Shown piece by piece: positions 1 through 8,647 of a stretch of DNA of 33,218 nt. This DNA comes from Candidatus Neomicrothrix sp. Its GTDB lineage: Bacteria; Actinomycetota; Acidimicrobiia; Acidimicrobiales; Aldehydirespiratoraceae. Every line of letters begins with the position of its first letter. Position 1 is the first letter of the stretch. Both the position numbers and the translations under genes were made by a program. The notes beneath the pieces are model-generated. The model did not search any database. It was not told the DNA's origin and saw only the letters and a program-made list of their open reading frames with translations. The stretch spans positions 1 through 33,218 of the forward strand of contig JAFMKU010000020.1 of NCBI GenBank assembly GCA_017852795.1. The letters run 5' to 3'.

Positions 1-16
1 AGGCGGGGGTTGGGCG

Positions 17-22
17 TAGACT
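17..22 (+). promoter_or_regulatory. Candidate -10 element (TAGACT) for the mreB operon
   Basis: TAGACT fits the actinobacterial TANNNT -10 pattern and is identical to the hexamer before nadD. Transcription would start near base 29, giving a leader of about 60 bases before mreB. The -35 region lies at or beyond the window edge, so it cannot be judged. Confidence 0.35.
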
Positions 23-88
23 TTCGCTCACAGTGACGAGAGAGTTCCGCCCGCTGTACCCCCTTCCCAGCTGATTCGAGTCAATGTA

Positions 89-1138
89 ATGCTGTTAGAT
101 ACGGTTCTTTCGAGCTTCGGTGCGGTTATCGGCCGGGACATGGCTGTCGACTTGGGCACCGCCAACACCTTGGTGTACGTCCGCGGTGAAGGCATCGTTT
201 TGAACGAGCCGTCGGTGGTTGCCATCAACACCCACGACGGTCGACCGTTAGCGGTTGGGGTGGAAGCGAAGCGCATGATCGGTCGGACCCCGTCCAACAT
301 TCAGGCCATTCGGCCGTTGAAAGACGGTGTGATCGCCGATTTTGAGATCTGCGAAAAGATGCTCCGCTATTTCATCCAGAAGGTACATCAACGGCGCTGG
401 GCTAAGCCCCGCATGGTGATTGCGGTTCCGTCTGGGATTACCGGGGTTGAACAGCGAGCCGTTCAGGAAGCCGCCGAGTTCGCGGGTGCCCGCAAACCGG
501 CCTACATCATCGAGGAGCCGATGGCTGCAGCGATCGGGGCGGGTTTGCCTGTCCAGCAGCCAACCGGAAACATGATCGTTGACATTGGTGGCGGCACTAC
601 TGAAGTCGCGGTGATTTCATTGGGTGGCGTGGTTGCCAGCCAGTCGGCCCGGGTGGGTGGCGACGAACTCGACGACGCGATCATTCAGTACGTCAAAAAG
701 GAGTTCAGTCTGGGTCTGGGTGAACGGACCGCAGAAGAAATCAAGTTGCAGCTGGGTTCGGCCTACCCGCAGGAACGAGAGCTGCGGGCCGAGATTCGAG
801 GTCGGGACGTCGTATCGGGCCTGCCTCGGACCATCGTGGTGTCCACCGCTGACATTCGTGAAGCCATTGAAGAACCGGTCGCGGCGATCTGTGACGCGGT
901 CAAATCGACGTTGGACAAGACGCCACCCGAACTGGCCGCCGACATCATGGACAGCGGGATCACTCTGGCTGGTGGCGGATCGTTGCTCACAGGAATCGAC
1001 ACTCGGCTCAATCAGGAAACCGGTATGCCGATCAAGCTCGCACCGAACCCGCTGTTCGCAGTAGCGATCGGTTCGGGACAGGTTCTTGAAGAGTTCGAAG
1101 CGTTGCGCGGCGTTGTGCTGAGCTCGGGCGATCTCTAA
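89..1138 (+). CDS. mreB: Rod-shape-determining actin homologue MreB
   Basis: MreB is a bacterial actin that polymerises on the inner membrane face and guides the elongation machinery. The 349-residue product has the usual family length. Visible actin-fold motifs are the phosphate-1 loop AVDLGTANT (about residues 19-27), the phosphate-2 loop DIGGGTTE in the middle, and the adenosine motif AGGGSLL near the C-terminus. The ATG has no obvious Shine-Dalgarno sequence, but upstream in-frame codons offer no better start. It is the first gene of the mreB-mreC-mreD-mrdA-rodA cluster, and mreC begins 10 bases after its stop. Identity is firm from motifs and context. Confidence 0.97.
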   Translation: MLLDTVLSSFGAVIGRDMAVDLGTANTLVYVRGEGIVLNEPSVVAINTHDGRPLAVGVEAKRMIGRTPSNIQAIRPLKDGVIADFEICEKMLRYFIQKVHQRRWAKPRMVIAVPSGITGVEQRAVQEAAEFAGARKPAYIIEEPMAAAIGAGLPVQQPTGNMIVDIGGGTTEVAVISLGGVVASQSARVGGDELDDAIIQYVKKEFSLGLGERTAEEIKLQLGSAYPQERELRAEIRGRDVVSGLPRTIVVSTADIREAIEEPVAAICDAVKSTLDKTPPELAADIMDSGITLAGGGSLLTGIDTRLNQETGMPIKLAPNPLFAVAIGSGQVLEEFEALRGVVLSSGDL

Positions 1139-1148
1139 GCGGTTCACG

Positions 1149-2066
1149 ATGGCGCCCTCCCGAGGCTTTGCGCCGCCTCGTCGGCGAATCTTGTTGCTGG
1201 TCCTTTGTGGCTTCACGCTTTTGACTTTGGACCTGAGCCGGTTCGGCCCGATCGGTTCGGCCCAGTCGCTGGTCCGCGACCTGCTCCACCCGGTGGTCGA
1301 AGTGGCGGGCGCGATCGTAAGCCCGTTTGCTAACGCCTGGAACGCCGTGTTCGACTACGACGACCTCGAGACGCAGAATCGAGCTCTCCAAGCCGAACTT
1401 GACCAGCTGCGTGGGACTGCGCTGGAAGTTGATGCCGAACGGGAAGCGTTTCGACGGCTGTTAGCCGCGACCGAAATCCCGTACCTCGGCGAAGTTGAGC
1501 GGGTAACTGCGATGGTGGTTCGGCGTGGAATCGGAAACTTTGACGATGACGTGATCACGATCGACAAGGGGTCCACCAGCGGGATCACGACCGGGATGGC
1601 CGTGGTCACCGGGGCCGGGATGGTAGGCCGAGTTGATCGAGTTGATTCGACGACGGCCACGGTTCAGTTGCTCAGCGACTCGTCGATGGTGGTTGGGGTT
1701 CGGTTGACCGATAACGACGAGATCGGGTTGGGAAGCACGATTCCTAACGAACCGCGAGTGTTTCGTATCGACCGAGGTTTGGACTGGCCGCTCGATGGTG
1801 ACCTTTCGGTGCTGCCGGCCGTTGGAACACCGGTCGTAACTGCGGGAAGTAGCCGATATCCGGCCGAGATCCCGATCGGGCGCATTTCGGCGGTGGAGTC
1901 GGCTGATGATGACCGGTCGATGATTGTGCTGGTTGAGATGGCTAACGATGTCACCGACCTGAGTTACGTGACGGTTCTGTTGGCGGAGGGAATGTCGCAA
2001 ATTTCGTCGGAGGTGGTCGTCCCGAGTACGTCCACCGCGCCGGCTGCCGATGCAGGAGAGGGCTAA
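1149..2066 (+). CDS. mreC: Rod-shape-determining protein MreC
   Basis: MreC is a bitopic membrane protein that links MreB to PBP2 and RodA on the outer face of the membrane. The 305-residue product has a basic N-terminus, one membrane segment (about residues 15-33, ILLLVLCGFTLLTL), a coiled-coil stretch (about 65-105, ETQNRALQAELDQL) and a beta-rich C-terminal half with the family-typical pattern GTSSGITTGMAVVT-like (here GSTSGITTGMAVVT). The C-terminal tail is Ser/Thr/Ala-rich and probably disordered. It starts 10 bases after mreB, and its TAA overlaps the mreD ATG by one base (TAATG), so translation is probably coupled. Confidence 0.95.
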   Translation: MAPSRGFAPPRRRILLLVLCGFTLLTLDLSRFGPIGSAQSLVRDLLHPVVEVAGAIVSPFANAWNAVFDYDDLETQNRALQAELDQLRGTALEVDAEREAFRRLLAATEIPYLGEVERVTAMVVRRGIGNFDDDVITIDKGSTSGITTGMAVVTGAGMVGRVDRVDSTTATVQLLSDSSMVVGVRLTDNDEIGLGSTIPNEPRVFRIDRGLDWPLDGDLSVLPAVGTPVVTAGSSRYPAEIPIGRISAVESADDDRSMIVLVEMANDVTDLSYVTVLLAEGMSQISSEVVVPSTSTAPAADAGEG

Positions 2067-2569
2067 TGACGGCGGTCCCTGTCCCGATGCGACTAGCCAT
2101 CGTCTTGGTTGTTGGGTTGACGGTTCAACTGACGGTGTTTGTTGATGTTCGGGTAGCGGGTGTCGCCCCCGAACTGCTGGCGTTGGTGGCGGTTTCTGCC
2201 GGTTTTGTTGCCGGGCCACAGCGAGGGCCGGTAGTCGGTTTTCTTTCGGGGCTCCTGTGGGATGTGTACCTTCCGACGCCACTGGGGGTCGCGGCGGTGG
2301 TGTTCGCCAGCGTTGCCTACGGGGTAGCGATGTTTAGCGAAGGGTTGTTTCGCGACAGCCGAGCCCAGATGGCTGCGATCCTCGGGTTGGCCAGCACCGT
2401 CTGTGTGATCGGCTATGCCCTGCTGGGTTCGATCGTGGGTGGGTCAGGGCTGCTGTCCTTCGGGTTGTTGGGTATCGCTGTGGTGGTTGGTCTGGTCAAC
2501 GCGTTGTTGTCGCCGATCGCCGCGCTGATGGTGGCGTGGGCGTTGGACGGAGAGGCCCAATTCCGGTGA
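2066..2569 (+). CDS. mreD: Rod-shape-determining membrane protein MreD
   Basis: MreD is a small integral membrane partner of MreC in the elongasome. The 167-residue product is almost entirely hydrophobic, with about five predicted membrane segments, which is the usual MreD size and topology. It also carries the family-typical G-x-x-x-G-x-L-W-D element (GFLSGLLWDVYLPTPLG). Sequence conservation in MreD is low, so position between mreC and mrdA is important evidence. The start overlaps the mreC stop by one base; its TGA overlaps the proposed GTG start of mrdA (GTGA). Confidence 0.9.
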   Translation: MTAVPVPMRLAIVLVVGLTVQLTVFVDVRVAGVAPELLALVAVSAGFVAGPQRGPVVGFLSGLLWDVYLPTPLGVAAVVFASVAYGVAMFSEGLFRDSRAQMAAILGLASTVCVIGYALLGSIVGGSGLLSFGLLGIAVVVGLVNALLSPIAALMVAWALDGEAQFR

Positions 2570-4653
2570 ACACAAATCCGGTCCGGATGCAGATGTTTGC
2601 CTTTGTGGCGTTCGTGCTGTTTGGAGGGTTGATCGCTCGCCTGTGGTTTCTTCAGGGCATTGAGAGCCGTCGTGAAGAGTTTCAGGCCCAGGCTGAAACC
2701 AACGTGTTGGAAGTGGTGTTTGAAGAAGCACCGAGGGGTCGAATCCTCGACCGGAACGGCCGGGTGATTGTCGACAACGAAATCATCGAGGTGGTGACCC
2801 TTGATCGGGCATCGATCGACGAATACGAATCAGACATGGGGGTCGAGGCGCGCAAAGCGCTGCTGTTGCAGTTGGCGGTGGCAATCAGCCGGTCGGGCCG
2901 GCTCACGAAGGTGAGCGACATCGAGGCCCGCCTCGGAGATCTTTCCTACGGACCCCTCGAACGGGTTCCGGTCGCGGTTGACGTGGACCCAGACCTGCTC
3001 GTGTTTCTTGGTGAACGCACCGATCAGTTTCCTGGGGTCGCTGTCGAGCAACGCACCGTGCGGAGCTACCCCTACGGTTCGTTGGCCGCCCACCTGCTTG
3101 GTTACGTCGGGCCGATCACCCGCGAAGAATACGATCAGGCCCAAGCCGATATCGACCCGTCGAACGCCGACGCCAAGACGTACCAACTCAACCACGAGAT
3201 CGGAAAAACCGGTATTGAGCGGACCTTTGAGAACGAACTGCGGGGTATCCCCGGGATTCGCTACTTAGAAGTCGACCGTACCGGCAAGGTGATCGACGAA
3301 CGTCAGGACCGGTATCGGGCACCGACCCCAGGCAACGATGTCTGGTTGACCATCGACCTTGACTTGCAGGCGCTAGCAGAGCAGCAACTCGCCAACACTC
3401 TTGAACAGGCCCGGCAGCGAGACCCGGTGGCTGGTGAACCCCCGATCGTGGCGGTGGCCGGGAGTATGGTCGCGGTTGACCCGGCCACCGGTGACGTCCT
3501 GGTGATGGCCTCGCTGCCGACCTACGAACCGAAAGATTTCGTCAACGGCATCAGCACTACCCAGTTCGAGCAACTCACCGCCCCCGAGAATTTCTCGCCG
3601 GTGCTGAACCGAGCCATTCAGGGAACGTACGCCCCCGGTTCGACGTTCAAGGCGGTTACTTCGCTGGCCGCACTGGAAGAGGGTGTGCTGGGTCCCAACG
3701 GCATCCGCGAACCGTTCCAGTACTACCGGGACACCGGCACGTACATCTATTCCAACTGTTTCGAGGAGTCCGATACCTGCTCGTTTGGTAGCCCGTTCGA
3801 AGGTGTACGAGATGTGGACCTGGCGCAGGCCATCACGGTGTCGAGCGACACTTACTATTACGAGATTGGGGGTGAGGGCTTCTGGAGGCTTTCAAGTGAC
3901 CCCGATGAGGAAGGCAACCGGCCCGATGAGGGGATCCAGAAATGGGCTCGGCGCCTCGGGTTGGGGGCGACAACTGGTATTCAGTTGCCTTACGAGCGCT
4001 CCGGGGTGGTTCCGGACCGCGACTATTACGACCTGCAGTTCGCCAACGGGGTGTTCGCGATCGACGGAGACAGCTGGCCGGCCGGGTCGACGATCAATCT
4101 GTCGATCGGTCAAGGTGAACTGTTGGTGACCCCCCTGCAACTGGCCGAGGTGTATTCGATTTTTGCCAACGGTGGGACGGTCCATCAGCCCAACGTGGTG
4201 TCGAAAGTCACTGACCGAACCGGCAACGACGTTCGGGTGTACGCCCCTCGGGTACTGCGTGAATTGGCGATTCCGGCGGAGTATCTGGCTCCGATCGAAA
4301 AGGGGCTTCTGGGGGTGACGATGCAACCCGGAGGTACCGCCTACCGAGCGTTCAACGAGGCCGATTTCAACATTTGGAACTGGCCGGTCGCCGGCAAGAC
4401 CGGAACTGCCCAAGTTCGCGACAAAGCGGATACGTCGTTGTTCGCGGCGTACGGGCCGGTGATTGACGGTGGGGCCCCGCCCGAAATTGCCATAGCCGCA
4501 ATTCTCGAAGAATCAGGGTTTGGTAGCACGGCGGCTGCACCGGCGGTTGCTGGTGTCTTGGAACGTGTTGCTTCGGGGACGGTCCCGACAGCCCAGCCAG
4601 TTACCGGTTATCAGATCTCCGCTGATGCAGACCCGGCCGAGGCGGCGCAATGA
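2566..4653 (+). CDS. mrdA: Penicillin-binding protein 2 (elongation-specific transpeptidase)
   Basis: PBP2 cross-links peptidoglycan during sidewall growth and works with RodA. The product is about 695 residues. It has one N-terminal membrane anchor (about residues 8-28), then a PBP dimerisation domain beginning with the family signature PRGRILDRNG, then the transpeptidase domain. Catalytic motifs are STFK (S359, K362), SSD (426-428) and KTGT (K611). The ORF track starts at GTG 2536, but GTG 2566 is preferred: it overlaps the mreD stop as GTGA and follows a GGAGAGG Shine-Dalgarno. Two cysteines (398 and 405) sit in a loop between the first two catalytic motifs. rodA follows after 49 bases. 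The SSD form of motif 2 fits PBP2 rather than PBP3. Confidence 0.95.
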   Translation: MNTNPVRMQMFAFVAFVLFGGLIARLWFLQGIESRREEFQAQAETNVLEVVFEEAPRGRILDRNGRVIVDNEIIEVVTLDRASIDEYESDMGVEARKALLLQLAVAISRSGRLTKVSDIEARLGDLSYGPLERVPVAVDVDPDLLVFLGERTDQFPGVAVEQRTVRSYPYGSLAAHLLGYVGPITREEYDQAQADIDPSNADAKTYQLNHEIGKTGIERTFENELRGIPGIRYLEVDRTGKVIDERQDRYRAPTPGNDVWLTIDLDLQALAEQQLANTLEQARQRDPVAGEPPIVAVAGSMVAVDPATGDVLVMASLPTYEPKDFVNGISTTQFEQLTAPENFSPVLNRAIQGTYAPGSTFKAVTSLAALEEGVLGPNGIREPFQYYRDTGTYIYSNCFEESDTCSFGSPFEGVRDVDLAQAITVSSDTYYYEIGGEGFWRLSSDPDEEGNRPDEGIQKWARRLGLGATTGIQLPYERSGVVPDRDYYDLQFANGVFAIDGDSWPAGSTINLSIGQGELLVTPLQLAEVYSIFANGGTVHQPNVVSKVTDRTGNDVRVYAPRVLRELAIPAEYLAPIEKGLLGVTMQPGGTAYRAFNEADFNIWNWPVAGKTGTAQVRDKADTSLFAAYGPVIDGGAPPEIAIAAILEESGFGSTAAAPAVAGVLERVASGTVPTAQPVTGYQISADADPAEAAQ

Positions 4654-4702
4654 TCCGGCAAGCTGGGTGGGTACGGTCGTCAGGTTCGGGAGGTGATCGC
4701 CG

Positions 4703-5869
4703 GTGACCGGGATGCTGCAACCGAAAGGCGAACTGCGCGATGAAGGCGTGCAGTGGCGGTTCGTTTTTGATCCGGTACTGATCCTTTCCACGTTCGCCAT
4801 CATCGGCATCGGTGCGTTGCTGGTCTATTCGGCGACCCGGGGGCCAGCCACCGAGTTTCTTCCTGCGAACCGTTCGTTCTTGTACCGGCAGATCGCCTAC
4901 GCCGTGGTTGGGGTGCCGGCCGCGGTTGCCGCGGCGACGTTCAGCGTTCGCAGGATCCGGGAACTGAGCTGGTTCGGATATGCGGGTTTGACGTTGTTGC
5001 TGCTGGGGATTCTGCTGTTTGGGGCGGTTCGCAAAGGGGCTCAGTCTTGGTTTGAGCTGGGGAGTTTCACGATCCAGCCTTCCGAACCGGGCAAAGTGGT
5101 GGTGATCTTGTTGCTGGCCGCGGTGCTTTCGCAGGCAACGGTAGCGATACGCGAGGTAGCCATCGCGCTCGTTTTGGCCGGCGTTCCAATGGTGTTGATT
5201 CTTGCTCAACCCGACTTAGGAACGGTGCTGGTGTACATCTTCATCACCGCGTCGATGATTCTGGTCAGCAACGCCTCATCGCGGGTGATTGTGTTCCTGA
5301 GCCTGCTTTCGGTTTCGGCAGTCACACTGATTTTCCGGTCCGGGATGCTCCAAACCTTCCAAAAAGATCGCCTCACCGTGTTCTTGCTCAACGACGAGGC
5401 AGTGGCCGAACTCGGACCGGCCGCCGAACGCGTGGCGTACAACGCAAAACAGGCACAGATCGCGATCGGTAACGGCGGGATTCGTGGCACCGGATTGTTC
5501 CAAGGAACCCAAACGGGGTCGAACCTGGTTCCTGAACAGCACCACGACTTCATTTTTTCGGTGGCGGGCGAAGAGTTAGGCTTTCTCGGAGCTGGGCTGC
5601 TGTTGACGTTGTTTTCCCTGTTGGTGATCCGGATGTGGCGGGCCGCGGTCTGGGCGTCGGACGAGTTTGACCGTCTGGTCGCGGTGGGGGTGATGGCCAT
5701 GTTCGTCTATCAGGTCTTCCAATCGGTCGGAATGACGATGGGGATGATGCCGGTTACCGGGATTCCGTTGCCGCTGGTGTCCTACGGTGGTTCATCGATG
5801 GTGACGTCGCTGGTTGCTCTCGGTCTGGTGCACGGCATTTACCAACGGCGCTACGAATACAGTCGCTGA
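4703..5869 (+). CDS. rodA: SEDS-family peptidoglycan glycosyltransferase RodA
   Basis: RodA polymerises lipid II into glycan strands in the membrane, paired with PBP2. The 388-residue product is polytopic (about ten membrane segments) and has SEDS landmarks: FELGSFTIQPSEPGK, the QPDLGTVLV block, and the C-terminal PLVSYGGSSM signature. The GTG at 4703 is preceded by GGGAGGTGA, a good Shine-Dalgarno at suitable spacing. The family also includes FtsW and SpoVE; membership of the mreBCD-mrdA operon, rather than the division cluster, favours RodA. Confidence 0.94.
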   Translation: MTGMLQPKGELRDEGVQWRFVFDPVLILSTFAIIGIGALLVYSATRGPATEFLPANRSFLYRQIAYAVVGVPAAVAAATFSVRRIRELSWFGYAGLTLLLLGILLFGAVRKGAQSWFELGSFTIQPSEPGKVVVILLLAAVLSQATVAIREVAIALVLAGVPMVLILAQPDLGTVLVYIFITASMILVSNASSRVIVFLSLLSVSAVTLIFRSGMLQTFQKDRLTVFLLNDEAVAELGPAAERVAYNAKQAQIAIGNGGIRGTGLFQGTQTGSNLVPEQHHDFIFSVAGEELGFLGAGLLLTLFSLLVIRMWRAAVWASDEFDRLVAVGVMAMFVYQVFQSVGMTMGMMPVTGIPLPLVSYGGSSMVTSLVALGLVHGIYQRRYEYSR

Positions 5870-5903
5870 CCGGGGGATTCGCGGCTCAGGCCGGGTCCGC
5901 CGA

Positions 5904-5909
5904 TAGCCT
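5904..5909 (+). promoter_or_regulatory. Candidate leaderless -10 element for the radical SAM gene
   Basis: TAGCCT ends six bases before the ATG at 5916, so transcription would start at or next to the A of the start codon. There is no Shine-Dalgarno in the 15 bases before the ATG. The same arrangement recurs before obgE, nadD and dgt. No recognisable -35 was found. Confidence 0.5.
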
Positions 5910-5915
5910 GCAAAG

Positions 5916-7901
5916 ATGCAAAGCGGCGACAAATACGGAGGAGGCGGGTCGTTGTGGCCACGTCTTGAGCCTCTGCTGCCGCAGGTGCAGAAACCAGCCC
6001 GTTACATCGGCTGTGAGGACGGGATGCAAGTACCCGAGCACGGACCGGCGATCGTGTCCTGGCTATTGACCTACCCCGACACCTACGAGATCGGGCTTCC
6101 GAATCAGGGTCTGCAGATCCTCTACGAGATTCTCAACGAACGCAGCGATGCCGCCGCTGAACGGAGCTACGCCCCGTGGACGGACCTTGAGGCGTTGATG
6201 CGCCGGGATCGGCTCCCGCTGTTTTCGGTGGACACCCATCGAGCGGCCGGCGAGTTCGACATTTTGGCGTTCAACCTCAGCGCCGAATTGACCTACACCA
6301 ACTTGGTCAACTGCATCGACTTGGCTGGGGTGCCGATCCACAGCGCGAGCCGTTGCGACGCTGACCCGCTGGTTGGGGTGGGCGGGCATTGCACCTACAA
6401 CCCGGAACCGATCGCAGATTTTGTCGATTTCGTGGTGCTAGGCGACGGCGAAGAAGTGGTTGGTGAGATCACCGATGTGGTCCGTGAATGGAAACGGGCC
6501 GGCAAAAACAGCGGGACTCGCGAAGGGCTACTTCGAGAACTTTCCAAAGTTCCGGGCGTGTATGTGCCGTCCATGTACGAGGTGGACTACGACGGTCCAG
6601 CGCTGGCGGAGGTTCGTCCTCGATACGCCGATGTTCCGGCTCAGGTCGAGAAGCGAACGGTTGCCGACCTTGCGGAATGGCCGTACCCGAAACGCCAACT
6701 GGTGCCGTTGACCGAAGTGGTGCACGACCGATTGGCGGTTGAAGTCTTTCGTGGCTGCACCCGTGGCTGTCGTTTTTGTCAAGCCGGGATGATCACCCGA
6801 CCGGTGCGTGAACGACCCGCGGAACAGGTTTCTTCGATGATCCAGCAGGGTCTGCGACGCACCGGATACGACGAGGTCAGCCTGACGTCGCTTTCGACCG
6901 CTGATTTTTCTGGAATCGAGCAGGTCATTTCAGACACGGTCAGCGATACCGGGGTCGGTCAGGTTTCGGTAGCGCTACCGAGTTTGCGGGTGGATGCGTT
7001 CACGGTCGGTATCGCGGCGCAGGTCCAGCGAGCCCGACGCACCGGGCTGACGTTCGCACCCGAAGCCGGCACGTGGCGGATGCGCCAGGTGATCAACAAG
7101 CTCATCAGCGACGACGATCTTTTCGGCGCGGTGGACAGTGCCTACAGTCAGGGTTGGCGCCGAATGAAGCTCTACTTCCTGACTGGTCTGCCTACCGAAA
7201 CCGACGAAGACACGCTGGGTATTGCCGAGCTGGGTCGTCGATGTGTCGAAATTGGGCGCGAATATCACCGGTCGCCGGCGGTGACCGTCTCGGTCGGAGG
7301 GTTTGTTCCAAAACCGTTTACCCCGTTTCAGTGGTTTGGGCAGAACACCGAACCGGAACTGCGGCGAAAGATTGAGCTGCTCAAAAACGATCTGCGGGGC
7401 ACTAAAGGTGTCCAGCTCAAATGGCACGACTCTCGTGCGTCGCTCGCCGAAGGCATTACCAGCCGCGGTGATCGACGTTTGGGGGCAGTTATTGAATACG
7501 TGTGGCGTCACGGCGGCACGTTTCAGGAGTGGTCCGAACACTTCTCGGTTGATCTCTGGTTGGAAGCCATGGCGGCCAACGGTCTTGAGGTCGAGTGGTA
7601 TGTGTATCGGCACCGCACGCAAGATGAGGTGCTCCCTTGGGACCACCTCTCGGCAGGACTGCACAAGGATTTCTTGTGGCAGGACTGGCGCGATGCACTC
7701 GAGGAACTTGGCCTTGAGGATTGCCGGTGGACACCGTGCTACGACTGCGGAGCATGCACCGGTTATGGGATCGAACATGTGGTCGCTTCGGCCACGCCAC
7801 CCGCGGGTGGGAGCCAAGGAACAGGGAAGTCCGCTTCTCTGACTGGTTCGGTTCCAGTTCTGTTGCAACCCCGGCAATCGGTCGAGGTCGGACAGCCATG
7901 A
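5916..7901 (+). CDS. B12-binding-type radical SAM protein (TIGR03960-like)
   Basis: This 661-residue protein belongs to a radical SAM family of unknown function that typically pairs with a DUF2344/TIGR03936 protein. The N-terminal third resembles the cobalamin-binding-like region of the family (YPDTYEIGLPNQG), although no DxHxxG motif is present. The radical SAM cluster ligands are CTRGCRFC (C281, C285, C288). Near the C-terminus there is another Cys cluster, C608-x2-C611-x2-C614, which may bind a second metal site. The last 30 or so residues look disordered. Its TGA overlaps the next gene's ATG. Reaction and substrate are unknown; the neighbouring RNase E/G and ribosomal protein genes hint at an RNA or ribosome-related role, which is only inference. 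Confidence 0.88.
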   Translation: MQSGDKYGGGGSLWPRLEPLLPQVQKPARYIGCEDGMQVPEHGPAIVSWLLTYPDTYEIGLPNQGLQILYEILNERSDAAAERSYAPWTDLEALMRRDRLPLFSVDTHRAAGEFDILAFNLSAELTYTNLVNCIDLAGVPIHSASRCDADPLVGVGGHCTYNPEPIADFVDFVVLGDGEEVVGEITDVVREWKRAGKNSGTREGLLRELSKVPGVYVPSMYEVDYDGPALAEVRPRYADVPAQVEKRTVADLAEWPYPKRQLVPLTEVVHDRLAVEVFRGCTRGCRFCQAGMITRPVRERPAEQVSSMIQQGLRRTGYDEVSLTSLSTADFSGIEQVISDTVSDTGVGQVSVALPSLRVDAFTVGIAAQVQRARRTGLTFAPEAGTWRMRQVINKLISDDDLFGAVDSAYSQGWRRMKLYFLTGLPTETDEDTLGIAELGRRCVEIGREYHRSPAVTVSVGGFVPKPFTPFQWFGQNTEPELRRKIELLKNDLRGTKGVQLKWHDSRASLAEGITSRGDRRLGAVIEYVWRHGGTFQEWSEHFSVDLWLEAMAANGLEVEWYVYRHRTQDEVLPWDHLSAGLHKDFLWQDWRDALEELGLEDCRWTPCYDCGACTGYGIEHVVASATPPAGGSQGTGKSASLTGSVPVLLQPRQSVEVGQP

Positions 7902-8611
7902 GGCTTCGGATCCGCTTCAGCAAGCACGGCAAGGTTCGGTTCACGTCGCATCTCGACGTGGCACGAATCTGGGAACGTGCGCTGCGGCGAGCTGAACTTC
8001 CTGTGGCCTACAGCGAGGGCTTTTCGCCTCGTCCCCGGCTTTCGTTCGGACTTGCCTTGTCGACTGGGCACGAGTCCAACGAGGAATACCTCGACGTTGA
8101 ACTCGACCCGGAGCGACAACTGGAAGCTGATCTGGAGTCGCTACCTGAAGCGCTTTCGGCTTGCCTTCCCGTAGGTATGACCGCGACCGGAGTTGTCGTT
8201 ATCGACCGCCAGTCGCCGTCCTTGCAACAGGCAGTTACGAGTTGTACTTGGCAGATCGACGTTGAACCGGTCGACCTCGAAGTGGCCAACGCTGCGGTTA
8301 CGCAGGCGCTGGCCGCTGAACAAATCGTGGTCACCCGGGAGCGCAAAGGCAAAGAGGTCACCGATGACCTTCGACCCCTCGTGCTTGCATTGACCGTAGA
8401 TCAGCCGCTTGAAGACGGTGTTCGGTTGATCGCCGAACTCGGGACACAACCTCGATCGTTGAGGGTTTCCGAGCTGCTTTCAGCCTTACAGCCACCTCTC
8501 GTTGAGTTGAGAGTGGTCCGGCTTCACCAATGGATATCCAATGATGTAGGCGAGCGGTTCGACCCGATGAGTGTCGCTCCGGCCGCCGCCGAACCGGTAG
8601 GTGTTTCATGA
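7898..8611 (+). CDS. DUF2344/TIGR03936-family partner of the radical SAM protein
   Basis: The product is about 237 residues and begins MRLRIRFSKHGKVRFTSHLD, followed by YSEGFSPRPRLSFG; both stretches are hallmarks of DUF2344. In some genomes this domain is fused to the C-terminus of the radical SAM protein, so the two proteins probably act together. The ORF track begins at 7721, inside the upstream gene; the ATG at 7898 is preferred because it overlaps that gene's stop as ATGA and starts exactly at the conserved family N-terminus. Molecular function is unknown. The RNase E/G gene follows after 36 bases. Confidence 0.88.
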   Translation: MRLRIRFSKHGKVRFTSHLDVARIWERALRRAELPVAYSEGFSPRPRLSFGLALSTGHESNEEYLDVELDPERQLEADLESLPEALSACLPVGMTATGVVVIDRQSPSLQQAVTSCTWQIDVEPVDLEVANAAVTQALAAEQIVVTRERKGKEVTDDLRPLVLALTVDQPLEDGVRLIAELGTQPRSLRVSELLSALQPPLVELRVVRLHQWISNDVGERFDPMSVAPAAAEPVGVS

Positions 8612-8647
8612 CCTGCACCGGTTCCTACGAACTGAAAGAGAACGCTT

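Noticed and set aside
7721-7897. N-terminal extension of the DUF2344 ORF
   Set aside because: It lies wholly within the radical SAM gene in another frame; the conserved domain starts exactly at the ATG at 7898.
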